Assembly: GCA_963575745.1 (NCBI GenBank) | Contig: CAUYUJ010011159.1 | Span: 293,083 to 357,082 of the forward strand | DNA from: Prorocentrum cordatum | Lineage: Eukaryota > Sar > Dinophyceae > Prorocentrales > Prorocentraceae | DNA length: 64,000 nt | Direction of reading: 5' to 3' | Shown: piece after piece, positions 1-9,294 of the stretch | Numbering within the stretch: position 1 is the stretch's first letter | Layout of the letters: each line of letters begins with the position of its first letter | The notes under the pieces: model-generated | The model's input: only the letters and a program-made list of their open reading frames with translations | What the model was told of the DNA's origin: nothing | Database searches by the model: none | Program-made: the position numbers and the translations under genes

Positions 1-193
1 GAAAGCTCCAATGTGAGTGAAATCGGTCGCGACCTCGATAACTTCACGCTCGATGGTCGTGTCGTGTCCATCAGGTAGACCACGGGCTGATTGTGGAGGT
101 TGCCCCAGGCCTCCAGGTACTTGACCACGTCCACGAAGTCGCGCGTCATGAAATCCATTCCGCCGAGCTTGATGCGCTTGGCCTCTGGCTCCT
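1..193 (-). other. Open coding-like fragment at window edge
   Basis: Read on the minus strand this stretch is open across its whole length and encodes a varied, non-repetitive peptide (it includes RDFVDVVKYLEAWGN and QPVVYLMDTTRPS). I do not recognise a family. It lies directly downstream of the integrase end of the copia-like element, where reverse transcriptase would be expected. It could be element sequence running off the window or an unrelated exon. Confidence 0.3.
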
Positions 194-2215
194 TTAAGTC
201 ACGTTCGTCTGATTCACTAGTGGGCCCCCCCCTGCGGGATCCTGGTTTCCCGCGAAACCCTCTGCGACCGACCCGTCCGCAGAGTCGGGTCCCACCCCAA
301 AAGGTTCTGCCGGGCTACCCTCTCGGGGAACTGCCGCGGCTCCGTCGCCAATCGGAGCAGCTGCAGGGCCACTGGCGATTTCCTCTGGTGCCGCCGATGT
401 CGCTCCTGGCCCATAGGACGCGTCGTAGGGAGATGCCTTGTGCTTCAACAGGACCCGCCCGATCGGCTTCCAGTCCTGATCACTCTTGACTTGGCCCCCT
501 TGGTGAAGATCTCGGCCTGTGTCATCCTCGTCCTCTGGGACAGGTGCTCGAGACAGATCTGGAGGAACCTCTCGAGGAACTGGATGTAAGTTTGCACCGT
601 CGTCTGCAGCCCGAGCACCATCATGAGATCCACGCCGATCTCCATGGAGAAAATCTTCACCTGGTCCTGGTTGCTCAGGTAGGTCTGCAAGGCTCTCGGC
701 AATCTCGCGCTCCGAAGGTAGGTCGCCTGCCAAATCGGTAAACTCACCGCGCCCAGCACCTGGAAAGACATTGGAGGCGTTGGTCGGCGAGTCCTTGTCG
801 ATGTTACCCTTGAGCGAAGCCGCGACTACCTCGCGCTGACTGCTCGACCTCAGTTGCGTCGGATGACACCGAATAAGTCTCGCACCATGCACGATCCACA
901 CCACCGAAATCTCGTCCTCGATCGAAGCGGGCTCGTCGGCACGTTCACGCTGGAGGTTGACCTTCGGCTCGATGGCCAAAACTCTCGCAGGTCCAATCCA
1001 CGAACCTCGGGATCCAGTGTTCTTGCCGCGACGGAAGTGCATGATCCAGTCGCCGATCTTGATCGAGAGAAGCTTCTGCCTCATGGAGTGCCGAAGCCGA
1101 GTCGCCACTGAACGAGCCTGCTCCTCCAGGTATACCCGCTCTGCCAAAAGACGATGAAGTTCGGTGTGTGCCAAGCCGTCTCCATCCAGGCGACCAGCCT
1201 CCTCTGCGAACTGGTAGCCCTGGTGGTTAGTACCGTGCGCCCACTGGACTGGCGCGTAGCCCGACGCCTTGCGCCGGTTGTTGTGAGCGGCGCAGGCCAG
1301 CGACACACAGTCAGCTAACGATAGCGTCGGCTCGTCTATGGAGATGCGTCGAGCGGTCTTCTTGATCTGCCTACTGAGAATCTCCAAGTCAGCCGTAACA
1401 CCATGGAACTCGCCCGGGCTCTGGATGATGTCCACGGCGCTCTTGCCACACCACTCGCGCAACTGGTTGCTCACGAAACCGCCGCCCGGGTCCGAAATCA
1501 ATAATTGACACCGCGGCATGTGCTGCCACCAGTCCTCCAGGAACGCCGACAACACCTGGGCGCCAGACGGCTCGAAATACGCCTTCTTGCCCTTAGTATC
1601 CACTTCCTTGAAAACACTGCGAACTGCCAACTTGCAGGCCGCGTCCATGTAGAGCACCGCGAACAGCTTCCGGTGGTGCACCTCCAGCTCGAAACAGTCC
1701 GGCTTCACCGTCTGCCACAGCTTGGGTGGCATAGAGAGTGACACCACGGCCTGGTGCTGCGCGTCCTGGGTCTCGGTGCAGGCATCGCAGATCAGCTCGC
1801 CCACGAGCGCCTGCTGCCAACTTGGACACCCGCGTCTCTGGAGCATCGCCTTCATGTTGGTATTGGACATATGTCCACCAAGAATGTGGAGGTCCATCAG
1901 CCAGGATTTGACCTCGTCGAGCGTGGCGTTGTCCTCCGGCATCTTCTTGAAATGCTTACCTATGCCCGACTCGATGCCGCACAGCTGCTCCCCGTCATCC
2001 TGCAGCGCGCTCATGGCCCAGAGGTCCTCCGCGAAATCCTGACCACGCAGGTCCTTCGCGAAACCCTTGACCAATCTCCGAATAATCGGGTCTGGATAGT
2101 AGGCCGACGCCGCTGCAGCGTCGTGACCCTCGAGCGTGCTGTGAGGATGATCCTTCTCGTGCAGCGTAGTGCCATCCACTGCGTAAAATTCTCGTCGCTG
2201 GTCAGGATACCCCAA
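194..2215 (-). CDS. Copia-like integrase (DDE)
   Basis: 673 codons, the best preserved part of the element. Residues 110-146 carry an HHCC-type zinc site (H110, H115, C143, C146). The catalytic core follows with D191 (YMDAACKLAV), D242 (LLISDPGGGFVS) and E278 (TADLEILSRQIK), a D-x50-D-x35-E spacing typical of retroviral and LTR-element integrases. Around residues 390-420 KIGDWIMHFRRGKNT and SWIGPARVLAIE form the SH3-like C-terminal DNA-binding part. The last ~200 residues are acidic and Pro/Gly-rich linker. The enzyme would insert element cDNA into the genome. The triad is intact although the element as a whole is broken. Confidence 0.8.
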   Translation of the reverse strand: MGYPDQRREFYAVDGTTLHEKDHPHSTLEGHDAAAASAYYPDPIIRRLVKGFAKDLRGQDFAEDLWAMSALQDDGEQLCGIESGIGKHFKKMPEDNATLDEVKSWLMDLHILGGHMSNTNMKAMLQRRGCPSWQQALVGELICDACTETQDAQHQAVVSLSMPPKLWQTVKPDCFELEVHHRKLFAVLYMDAACKLAVRSVFKEVDTKGKKAYFEPSGAQVLSAFLEDWWQHMPRCQLLISDPGGGFVSNQLREWCGKSAVDIIQSPGEFHGVTADLEILSRQIKKTARRISIDEPTLSLADCVSLACAAHNNRRKASGYAPVQWAHGTNHQGYQFAEEAGRLDGDGLAHTELHRLLAERVYLEEQARSVATRLRHSMRQKLLSIKIGDWIMHFRRGKNTGSRGSWIGPARVLAIEPKVNLQRERADEPASIEDEISVVWIVHGARLIRCHPTQLRSSSQREVVAASLKGNIDKDSPTNASNVFPGAGRGEFTDLAGDLPSEREIAESLADLPEQPGPGEDFLHGDRRGSHDGARAADDGANLHPVPREVPPDLSRAPVPEDEDDTGRDLHQGGQVKSDQDWKPIGRVLLKHKASPYDASYGPGATSAAPEEIASGPAAAPIGDGAAAVPREGSPAEPFGVGPDSADGSVAEGFAGNQDPAGGGPLVNQTNVT

Positions 2216-2828
2216 GACTTGCTCCTGAGCACGCCATGGTCATCGCGCATGCCGACCTGGCACGCGTCGACTCTGACCATGCGGAGAGATCGCCCGATGA
2301 TCTTCTCCGCCTCGCGCCTGAGCCGGTTGAGCTCCGGTGTAGACCAGCCACTGCAGTTGTAGGGCCACTCCCAGTAGATGTCGCCATCGTGTCGTAGAGT
2401 CTCCAAGGCCATATCCACACAGTGTCCATTCATGGCGCGAGCCCGAAGTCGCGATCGTAGAAAATTCTCCCAGTTGCCAGGCCGTCGTTTGTGTTCAGGG
2501 GTAAGATTCTGCATCAACGAGAAGTAGGTACATGGCGTCGAAAACCACGCCTTGCGAGGACACGTCGTATTGAACCATTCCTCGGCACGACTAGTGTCGT
2601 CCTTCTCGTGGAGGTCGTAGCCCTGCCCCAGGTTGATGCGCTGACAGTGGAAACCTTCATTCAACAGACTGGCTGTCAGCCTCGAAGTTGGAGAACACGC
2701 GACTTCAGCAAAGCCCACTCGCATTGCCGAGCCTGTCTGCACAAGGCCCAGCATCAGCCCATTCACGAACATGCTCAGTGCCGTCATGCCGCTCTGGATC
2801 GTGTGGCGCTGCTTGGTTGAAACTCGCT
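2170..2828 (-). CDS. Methyltransferase-like domain in the copia-like element
   Basis: Segment of a longer open frame (3204-2011); only this part looks coding. It reads ...MRVGFAEVACSPTSRLT..., then a short hydrophobic/Gly stretch, then KAWFSTPCTYFSLMQN and DIYWEWPYNCSGW. The Rossmann-like start, the Pro-Cys pair in [SG]xPCxxFS and the later WEWP block recall the SAM site and PC motif of cytosine-5 DNA methyltransferases. This is a resemblance, not a proven assignment. Cytosine methyltransferases have been reported inside LTR retrotransposons of Symbiodinium, which makes the reading plausible. The frame shifts near 2170 into the integrase frame. Confidence 0.5.
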
Positions 2829-3503
2829 TCACTTCATGAGGACATCCCCCATGTCTCCCGGCACCGGCATCGCCACGAAGTTCTCCTGCTTCACCTCCGG
2901 CTTCACCTTCAGGCGCCTGACTCCCCGGGCCAGGACTGCCCATTTGATGAGGAGGTCCTTCTGCTTGGTCGTGAGCGTGGGCGTCTCGTCCGGGTCCGCC
3001 GCGGCACTCGAGACCACATCCCACGTGCTGCTGCGGGGTGTTGAATCCGATGCCGCAGAGCTTGGGTCCGCTCTGACCGCGCGCACGGTACGCACCGCAG
3101 TCGGCACTTCGGTAGTTGGTCTGGTTGCCGCCGGTGGTCTCCCTGGATCGGTCTTGATCTCGATCTTGACGCCCTCGGTCTTGGTCTTGCGGGCTGTCCA
3201 GCAACCCCCCTTGTCCGGATTGCTCTTGATGTAGTGCCCCGTCTCGATGATGCGTTCCGCCTCGATTGCCTTCATGTGCCCCTCGACCCTCGCGGCCGTC
3301 GGAGTGTCTCCCGATTTCTTTAGCCGGCGAAGGGCCACCGTCACCAGGGCCGTCTTAGGCTCCTTGCGGCACTTGCCGCTGCACCCTATCTTCGGAGCGT
3401 AGTCCAGCCTGAAAGCGCACCTCTCGCACGTCAGCCACACTCCGAAGCGGTTGTTGGTGTAGCTCGACACGGTGTGGGTCCCCTGGCACGGCCAGCTGGT
3501 CAT
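2829..3503 (-). CDS. Cys-rich pol-internal domain (copia-like)
   Basis: 224 codons. Near the N-terminus CERCAFRLDY is followed by CSGKCRKEP, a four-Cys pattern that probably binds zinc. The rest is basic and low in complexity. It sits between protease and integrase, a position specific to dinoflagellate copia-like elements as I know them. It is in a different frame from both neighbours. Biochemical role unknown. Confidence 0.5.
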   Translation of the reverse strand: MTSWPCQGTHTVSSYTNNRFGVWLTCERCAFRLDYAPKIGCSGKCRKEPKTALVTVALRRLKKSGDTPTAARVEGHMKAIEAERIIETGHYIKSNPDKGGCWTARKTKTEGVKIEIKTDPGRPPAATRPTTEVPTAVRTVRAVRADPSSAASDSTPRSSTWDVVSSAAADPDETPTLTTKQKDLLIKWAVLARGVRRLKVKPEVKQENFVAMPVPGDMGDVLMK

Positions 3504-4131
3504 GCGAGGATCCCTCTAATCGGCCCCCTTGCTCAGAGACCAGTCCGTCTGCTCTGCCGCCGCACATGGTAGATCGGGGTAGAGCCTCTTGTCGCCCATC
3601 AGGACGAAACATGGAAGATTGAAAAGCACTGAGCTGATCTCGAATACCCTGGAGCCGAAATGCCAATGGTGCAGTCGGCGTTGGACGAAACCAGATTTCG
3701 GTACGAATCGCACTGACCCCGTCCGGCAGTGGGCGACAAAGCCACCTCCCAGGGGTTGCAATCATCACAGGACCGTCGTCAATAACCACTGAACTGTGTA
3801 AACACGTCGTCCTACGCCAGCACATCCCGAAACGTCGAGCATCATCAGGGCGTTCGAAGGTTCTAAATACTCTCGAAAACCAGTCTTCCCGAACATATCT
3901 GCCGAGTTCTGATTCATCTGGTTCTGGACTGTGTCCCGTCACATGGTTTACCATATTAATTTCATGGTGTGGTAGAGTGTAACCTGTTTCCAACCTCTGA
4001 TGTTTAACATTCTGTAACTGTAATCGTACACCTATCATCAGACCACCCACGCCGATACCCTGATACTGTACTCCCTCTTTTCTCTGGTCACCTGTGAGTC
4101 CCGGGGAGAATGGAACTCCGGTGCGCTGTCC
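3504..4131 (-). other. Non-coding gap inside the copia-like element
   Basis: About 630 bases between the protease remnant and the Cys-rich domain with no convincing coding frame. The part at 3780-4090 is clearly more AT-rich than the flanking element. It may be decayed element sequence or a later insertion. I see no terminal repeats around it. Confidence 0.4.
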
Positions 4132-5304
4132 CTAGCTGCCGGCCGAACTCAGGACGTCCAGCAAGCGGTGGCCGCCCTTGCCCTTCCGGAGCTGAACCTT
4201 CGTGGTCTTGTCATCGCTGAGGTAGATCTCCAGCTCGTTCCTGCGAAAGGAGACGTCGTGCTGATCCAGCCAGTCGACCCCTGCGAGCACTGGCACCTCA
4301 TCAGCGTCTAGTAAGTAGATGCCCAGCCAGCTGATGGGCGCAAAGAGCCACACCTTGGACAGCGCCTGGCCCCACTGGCCATTCGCAAACTTGAACCAGG
4401 GCCTGTCGGATGCATCCACCTCGATCTTCGCGTCCGGGAACTTCTCGGTGCACGAGAGGGACAGGATCATGTCCATGCAGAAGATGCCCCCGATGTAGTG
4501 CACCGTGCCCTTCTTGCTCTTGCCCTTGGACCCGCCCTTGGCGAAGCTCTTACCTTTGCTGGAGTAGCGGTCGGGACACTGCCTCCAGTAGTGGTCTGGT
4601 CGACCACAGATCAGGCATCCGCGTCCTGTAGGTCCTGCCGATGATCCCTTCACTTGGTAGCCGCCCTTCTTGCCGTCTTTGCCAGAGCCCTTCTGCGGAA
4701 AGAACCCCCTGTTCTTCCGCGCCTCTGCCACTGCACTCCTGGCCTCGGAAAGAGTCCGATTCGCTTCGGCAGCAAGGATCTCGGCCGCATTCGCCTGCTC
4801 GTCCAAGTACGAGTCGTCCGTCGCATACGTAGTCAAGTCCGGTGTCCATGCCACTGCTGTTGCCTGTCCCCTTTGGTCTGGCGAAGTGTTCCATCCAGCG
4901 TCGTTGTTGGACCAATCCCACGAGCTGGTGGCCCATGTCGTTTGATCCCCCTCGTCCGCATAGAAGGCACACCACCAGACATCCTCGTTCTCGTCATAGC
5001 TCCAGTCGACTGTCCACGATGATTCTTCACCGCGGATCGCCGCACACATGTCGTCCATCTCCTCCACGCTCTCGAAGGCGAAAACTCTGCTTCTGAAACC
5101 ACGACCGTGCTGCTGAGCTGGTTTGTCGCGGTCTCGTAGGTCTCGATCACCCCAAGACGCGCGAAGCTGCGTGACGATGGACTCGTATCGGGTGTCGTTC
5201 TGAGTGCCTGCCAGGATCATCTGGCGCTCTTCTCTACTCAGGCGAGCGTTGTGCAAGAGCCTATACCCACGAAGCTCTGCCTCGAAGAAGCTCGCGTCGG
5301 TCTC
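4132..5304 (-). CDS. Gag C-terminal part, zinc knuckle and protease remnant
   Basis: In the same frame as the upstream gag, after its TAG. It has a CCHC zinc knuckle, CLICGRPDHYWRQC (about 4579-4620), the nucleocapsid RNA-binding motif, preceded by a Gly/Lys-rich stretch. The C-terminal 120 residues match the second half of the retropepsin-like domain of this family (VDASDRPWFKFANGQ, then VPVLAGVDWL). The catalytic D-[ST]-G motif that should precede it is absent: the HYIGGIFCMDM segment runs straight into the later part, so the active-site region looks deleted. ORF ends at 4132. Confidence 0.7.
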   Translation of the reverse strand, partial: ETDASFFEAELRGYRLLHNARLSREERQMILAGTQNDTRYESIVTQLRASWGDRDLRDRDKPAQQHGRGFRSRVFAFESVEEMDDMCAAIRGEESSWTVDWSYDENEDVWWCAFYADEGDQTTWATSSWDWSNNDAGWNTSPDQRGQATAVAWTPDLTTYATDDSYLDEQANAAEILAAEANRTLSEARSAVAEARKNRGFFPQKGSGKDGKKGGYQVKGSSAGPTGRGCLICGRPDHYWRQCPDRYSSKGKSFAKGGSKGKSKKGTVHYIGGIFCMDMILSLSCTEKFPDAKIEVDASDRPWFKFANGQWGQALSKVWLFAPISWLGIYLLDADEVPVLAGVDWLDQHDVSFRRNELEIYLSDDKTTKVQLRKGKGGHRLLDVLSSAGS

Positions 5305-5931
5305 CTACTTGGCCACAGAAACTCCTGACTTGGCCGACATCACCGACTTCTTCTCTGTTGCGTCCACGGCCTCGGCGTCTTCCTCGACCTCCGCGGCCTC
5401 TTCGAACTCCTCGGTCGTCGGCTCCTTAACCGTAGACGTAGCTGTTCGCCCCGTTCTCGCACTCGCCTGAGCCGCTTCTCGTCGCAGTCGGTCTGAACGT
5501 AGTCGCTTCAAGGCCGACCGCATGTCTCTGAACAGGTTGTCCTCTCGGATCACAAACTCGCCGATCACCTCACCGGGCCTGCGAATCACTTGATCGTAGT
5601 TGCGGATCTTCTGGTACGCGTCTGGGATTGGCATCTTACCTAGAGGACCTTCTCTCAGGTGTTTGAGCAACGCTTCTACACCTCCTGACACAAAGTCGTT
5701 CGGTCTCATATCTTTCACTGCCTCCTTAGCTGCGCCTCGTAGCGCAGTCCACAGACGAGCCACAGTGAGGTCCCTCTCGTTCTCCTTCAGTCTAGGTCGG
5801 TACCACAGAACTGCATTCTCATAACTCTCGAACGTCAGTGGGTCTCCACTCCATGTCGGCACTCCCTGCTCATTTGTCTCACACCCAGCGGTCGACTTCA
5901 CTGTGGGTCTCCACGATGGCTCCGCTACCAT
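5305..5931 (-). CDS. Gag N-terminal part (copia-like)
   Basis: 208 codons. The N-terminal two thirds (WSGDPLTFESYENAVLWY onward, through the block with TALRGAAKEAVKDM and DAYQKIRNYDQV) resembles the UBN2/retrotransposon gag fold of copia elements, which assembles the particle and binds element RNA. The C-terminal third is acidic. Translation ends at a TAG at 5305-5307, but the same frame continues at once with a peptide that fits the gag family (FFEAELRGYRLL) into the next ORF. The two were therefore one gag, now split by a single nonsense codon. Confidence 0.7.
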   Translation of the reverse strand: MVAEPSWRPTVKSTAGCETNEQGVPTWSGDPLTFESYENAVLWYRPRLKENERDLTVARLWTALRGAAKEAVKDMRPNDFVSGGVEALLKHLREGPLGKMPIPDAYQKIRNYDQVIRRPGEVIGEFVIREDNLFRDMRSALKRLRSDRLRREAAQASARTGRTATSTVKEPTTEEFEEAAEVEEDAEAVDATEKKSVMSAKSGVSVAK

Positions 5932-6164
5932 GTTGGCGGAATCGGCGCAGCAGTAATATCAGGAAGCTCCGACGATATATCTCTCACCCAACTCGATGAA
6001 TATATAACGTAACAGTTGTCACAGCGTCGCTAGCCGTGCTGAAAGGCGTGGCTCCTCGGGCCACGTGAAGCAAATGTAAAAGTATGACTATCCCGCCTTT
6101 GAGCCAAAGCCACCACAAAGAAGGGTTTCGGGCAGGTAGTGCACAGGACTGACTGCTCATAGCT
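5932..6164. other. Spacer between copia-like element and repeat mosaic
   Basis: No gene, LTR or clear repeat recognised. The ATG-proximal gag sequence ends at 5931, and the 5' leader and LTR of the element should lie here but cannot be identified by eye. Confidence 0.3.
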
Positions 6165-6310
6165 AACATCCTGGGGCCCCCTGGGGCCTCCTGGGGAGGA
6201 TTCGTGCCACAGGAGAGGCCCAATGGCCCAATACATAGCAACAGACGTGCATAAAACATTGCGGATTGGAGCAGCAGGAGAAGGGCAATCTATATGAACA
6301 CACGTAAATC
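6165..6310. repeat. GGCCTCCTGG minisatellite plus GATTCGTGCCCCAGG repeat (first copy)
   Basis: A short run of CCTGGGGCC/CCTCCTGG units (S6) followed by a ~50-60 bp unit containing GATTCGTGCCCCAGGAGAGG and an ATCTATATGAACACACG-like tail (S10). The same pair, in the same order, recurs at 9480-9850 and 11040-11450. Confidence 0.7.
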
Positions 6311-6690
6311 ACCGAGGATTCGTGCCCCAGGAGAGCCTGGGGGGTGAACATGAGCGCCTCGCTCGAGACATCCCCACAATCTGCTCTCCAAGCGAAGGAT
6401 GTTGAGACAGAACACAGGCAAACCGCTTGAGACATCCCCACAACATTGATTCGAACGGGACCATGAAAACACCCCTGGCGGCTCCCCTTGGGGGTGCTGA
6501 AACCAGCGGCCCGCCTGAGGCATCCTCAAAATCTGCGCTGATAGCCAAGGATGTGGAGGCTGAAATCAGGCAAACCGCTTGAGACATCCCCACACCATTG
6601 CTGCGAACGGGACCGTGAAAACACTCCTGGCGGCTCCCCTTGGAGATGCTGAAACCATCGCCCCACCTAAGACGTCCTGACAATCTGCTG
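6310..6690. repeat. CTCGAGACATCC dispersed repeat (S7), first block
   Basis: Two diverged units of a ~180-200 bp family whose markers are GCCTCGCTCGAGACATCC, a CAGGCAAACCGCT stretch, and GGCGGCTCCCCTTGGGGGTG followed by GCTGAAACC. Other blocks lie at 7690-8060, 8705-9195, 10160-10700 and 11720-12130. Open frames crossing these units are by-products of the low stop content. Confidence 0.7.
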
Positions 6691-7690
6691 TGGGTTGAGT
6701 AAGTCAGACAATGAGAAGGTCTGAGTGTGAGAAGGTCTGAGTAGGAGTAAGTTTGTGTATGAGTACGTCTGGGATCGAGTCTGAGTACGCATAAGTCTGT
6801 GGATGAGTGAGTCTCAACATGAGTAAGTCCGAGTATAAGTGAGTCTAAGTATGAGTAGGTCTGAGTGTTAGTAATTCCGTGTATGAGTAAGTCCAGGCAT
6901 GAGTATATCTGAGCATGAGTAAGTCCAAGTGGGAGGAAACGAGCTGCACCGCAAATAATGTATACGAGTACGACTGGGAGTGGGTATGACTATGACTGGG
7001 TATGGATTTGAGTGGTTGTGAGTTGACCGTGTCATGAAGAAGTCTGATTATGATTAGGTCTGGGTGTGAGTAAGTCTGTGTATGAGTAAGTCTGGGTATG
7101 AGGAGGATGAGGAGGAGGAGAAGAGGAGGAATTAGTAGGAGGCGCCCAAGTAATAACAAGAACCCCATCTTAGGATATGGGGAAATAAACGGAGTTGTGT
7201 ACGGCAGAGTGCGAGTGTCAGTTAGTTTAGGTGTAAAAGAGTCTGAGTACGAGTGGGTCTGATAATGTAAAAGTCCGGGTATGAGTGAATCTGAGTGGGA
7301 GTGATCTGAGTGTGGGTAAGACTTGGTGTGGGTGGGTCTGAGTATGGGTATGACGAATATAACGAGTGCGGGTCTGAATCTGAATGGGTCTGGGTACGAG
7401 CGAGTCTGCAAACGAGTGAATATGAGGGTGGGTGGGTCTGAGTGCGGGTGATTCTGAGCGTGTAAGTTGAATGTGAATGAGCCTGAGTATGAGTATGATG
7501 AGTATGAGTATAAGTCTGAATGGGTTTGAACACGAGCGAGTATGACTACGAGTGAGTCTGAGGGCGGGTGGGTCTACATGCTCGTGAGCCTGAGCGTGCG
7601 TAAGTACGAGTGTGAGTGGGCCAGATGATGAGTACGATGAGTACGAGTCGGAGTATGGGTAAGTCTGAGCACTAGTGGATTTGAGCATAA
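6690..7690. repeat. GAGT-based degenerate minisatellite (S5)
   Basis: About 1 kb built from degenerate GAGTnnGAGTCTGAGT units in 10-12 bp steps. A short non-repetitive island with GA-rich DNA lies near 7100-7200. The minus-strand reading encodes Ser/Thr/Pro/Tyr repeats with no domain signature, so no gene is called. Confidence 0.75.
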
Positions 7691-8060
7691 GTAAGTTTGT
7701 CGCATCCTCGCAGTTTAAGCCCCCTGGGTTGCGAAAATCCTGCGCTTCCTTCGCCCGAGACATCCTCAGAGTCTGTTTTGAACGCCGGCGAGCCTGGCCA
7801 ACAAAACAAGCAAACCGGTCGAGACATCCTCACAATATATCCACGCCCCCAGAGGGGGGGGACCGAAACCCAGCGCCTTGCCCGAGGCATCCTGAAACTC
7901 TGCTCCGAAAGCGGACAATGTTGAGCACCGAAACAGGCAACCCGCTCGAGACATCCCCGCAAACTGGGCGCGAACGGAGGAGTGCAATACTCCCTGGCGG
8001 TTCCCCCTTGGGACTGCTGAAACCCGCGCCTCGCTCGAGACATCTTCAGAATCTGCTCCG
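7690..8060. repeat. CTCGAGACATCC repeat (S7), second block
   Basis: Two S7 units with the marker strings GAGACATCCTCAGA, TGCTCCGAAAGCGGA and GGGCGCGAACGGAGG. Same orientation as the other S7 blocks. Confidence 0.7.
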
Positions 8061-8130
8061 CCAGCATCATCCTAATCACCATCATCACCACTACCATCAG
8101 CATCATCATACTCATCATACTCATCATCAG

Positions 8131-8165
<35 letters not shown>

Positions 8166-8240
8166 CCAGCATCACCTTATCATCATTCATCACCTTATCC
8201 ACCACCATCATTATCATCGCCATTGCAATCATCTAAGAAA
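8060..8240. repeat. CAT/ATC trinucleotide microsatellite
   Basis: Nearly pure (CAT)n and (CAC/CAT)n, including an uninterrupted (ATC) run near 8130-8165. It directly follows an S7 block, as do the CAT runs at 9200-9275 and 12125-12260. Confidence 0.85.
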
Positions 8241-8705
8241 ATTTTAGATGAGGAAGAGGAGGAGAGGCAAAAGGTGTAGAGTGTTCTTTTTTGGCGCGGT
8301 CGGAGTAATGAGTACGAGTGGGCCTGACAATGCGTAAGTCAGAGTATGATCGAGTCTGGGCGAGAGTGGTCTGAGTGTGAGTAAGTTTGGGTGTGAGTGG
8401 GTCCGAGTGTGAACCTAATAATGAGTACGAGTCTGAGTCTGAATGGGTCTGAGTACGAGTGAGTCTGACTACGAGTGAATGGGTGGGTCTGAGCGCGAGT
8501 GATTCTGAGTGTGTGTAAGCCTTAATGTGAGTGAGTCTGCGTATGATTATGATGAGTAGAAGTCTGAGTCTGAGTGGGTATGAACACGAGTGAGTCTGAC
8601 TACGACTGAGTCTGAGGGTGGCCGGATCTAAGTGTGACTGAGTCTGAGTGTGTGACAATCTGAGCGTGAGCGGATTTGAGTACGAGTTTGATGAGTACGA
8701 GTCTG
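8240..8705. repeat. GAGT-based minisatellite (S5), second block
   Basis: After a short AG-rich lead with GGCGCGGTCGGAGTAATGAG (similar leads occur at 10840 and 19070), the DNA returns to degenerate GAGTCTGAGT units like 6690-7690. Confidence 0.7.
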
Positions 8706-9290
8706 GGACGTCCTCACAATCCGGCCCCCCTTGGGGTGTCGAAACCAGCGCCTCGCCAGAGGCATCCTCAGAACTTGCTTTGAACGCAGACGAGTGTGGC
8801 CAGCAAAACAAGCAAATTGTCCGAGATATCCCCTCACTCTGCGCCCCCAGCGTTGCGAAAACCAGCGCGTCGGCCGATACATCCTCAGAATCTGCTCCGA
8901 AAGCGGAGGATGTTGCGGTAACAGGCAAATCATTAGAGACATCCCTGCAATCTGGGCGCGAATGGAGGAGTGCAATACCCCCTGGCTGTTCCCCCTTGGG
9001 GGCGAAAACCACCGCCTCGCTCGAGACATCCTCAACATTTGCTCCGAAAACGAAGTGTGCTGCAGCAGCAAACAGGCAACCTGCTCGAGACATCCCAGCC
9101 ATTTTGGCGCGAACGGAGGAGTGCAATACTCCCTGGAGTCACCCCCCTCTTAGGGGTGCTGAAATCCGCGCCTCGCTCGAGGCAGCATCCGAATCTGTTC
9201 CGCCATCATCATATCCGCAGCATCACCGTCATCATCACCATCAGCATCATCACCACCATCATCACAACATAACGTTGCATAAACTAGCGT
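8705..9290. repeat. CTCGAGACATCC repeat (S7), third block, with CAT tail
   Basis: Three S7 units (8705-9195), then a short (CAT/CAC)n run to about 9275. GCCATTTTGGCGCGAACGG occurs here as a fixed part of the unit. Confidence 0.7.
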
Positions 9291-9294
9291 AAGT

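Larger units (their letters stand above)
194..5931 (-). mobile_element. Decayed Ty1/copia-like LTR retrotransposon
   Basis: Domains follow copia order on the minus strand: gag (5931-5305), zinc knuckle and protease remnant (5256-4132), a Cys-rich domain (3503-2829), a methyltransferase-like domain (about 2820-2170) and a DDE integrase (2215-194). Reverse transcriptase and RNase H would lie left of position 194, outside the window. No LTR was identified. The coding sequence changes frame at least three times and has an in-frame TAG in gag, so this copy is not autonomous. The order, with an extra Cys-rich plus methyltransferase-like block between protease and integrase, matches what I know of copia-like elements in dinoflagellate genomes. 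Confidence 0.8.

Noticed and set aside
3355-4050. 231-codon minus-strand ORF between protease remnant and Cys-rich domain
   Set aside because: Its C-terminal part overlaps the Cys-rich domain in another frame and the rest has no family likeness.
7675-8247. 190-codon plus-strand ORF with a His-rich tail
   Set aside because: S7 repeat followed by a CAT microsatellite; the His run is the microsatellite.
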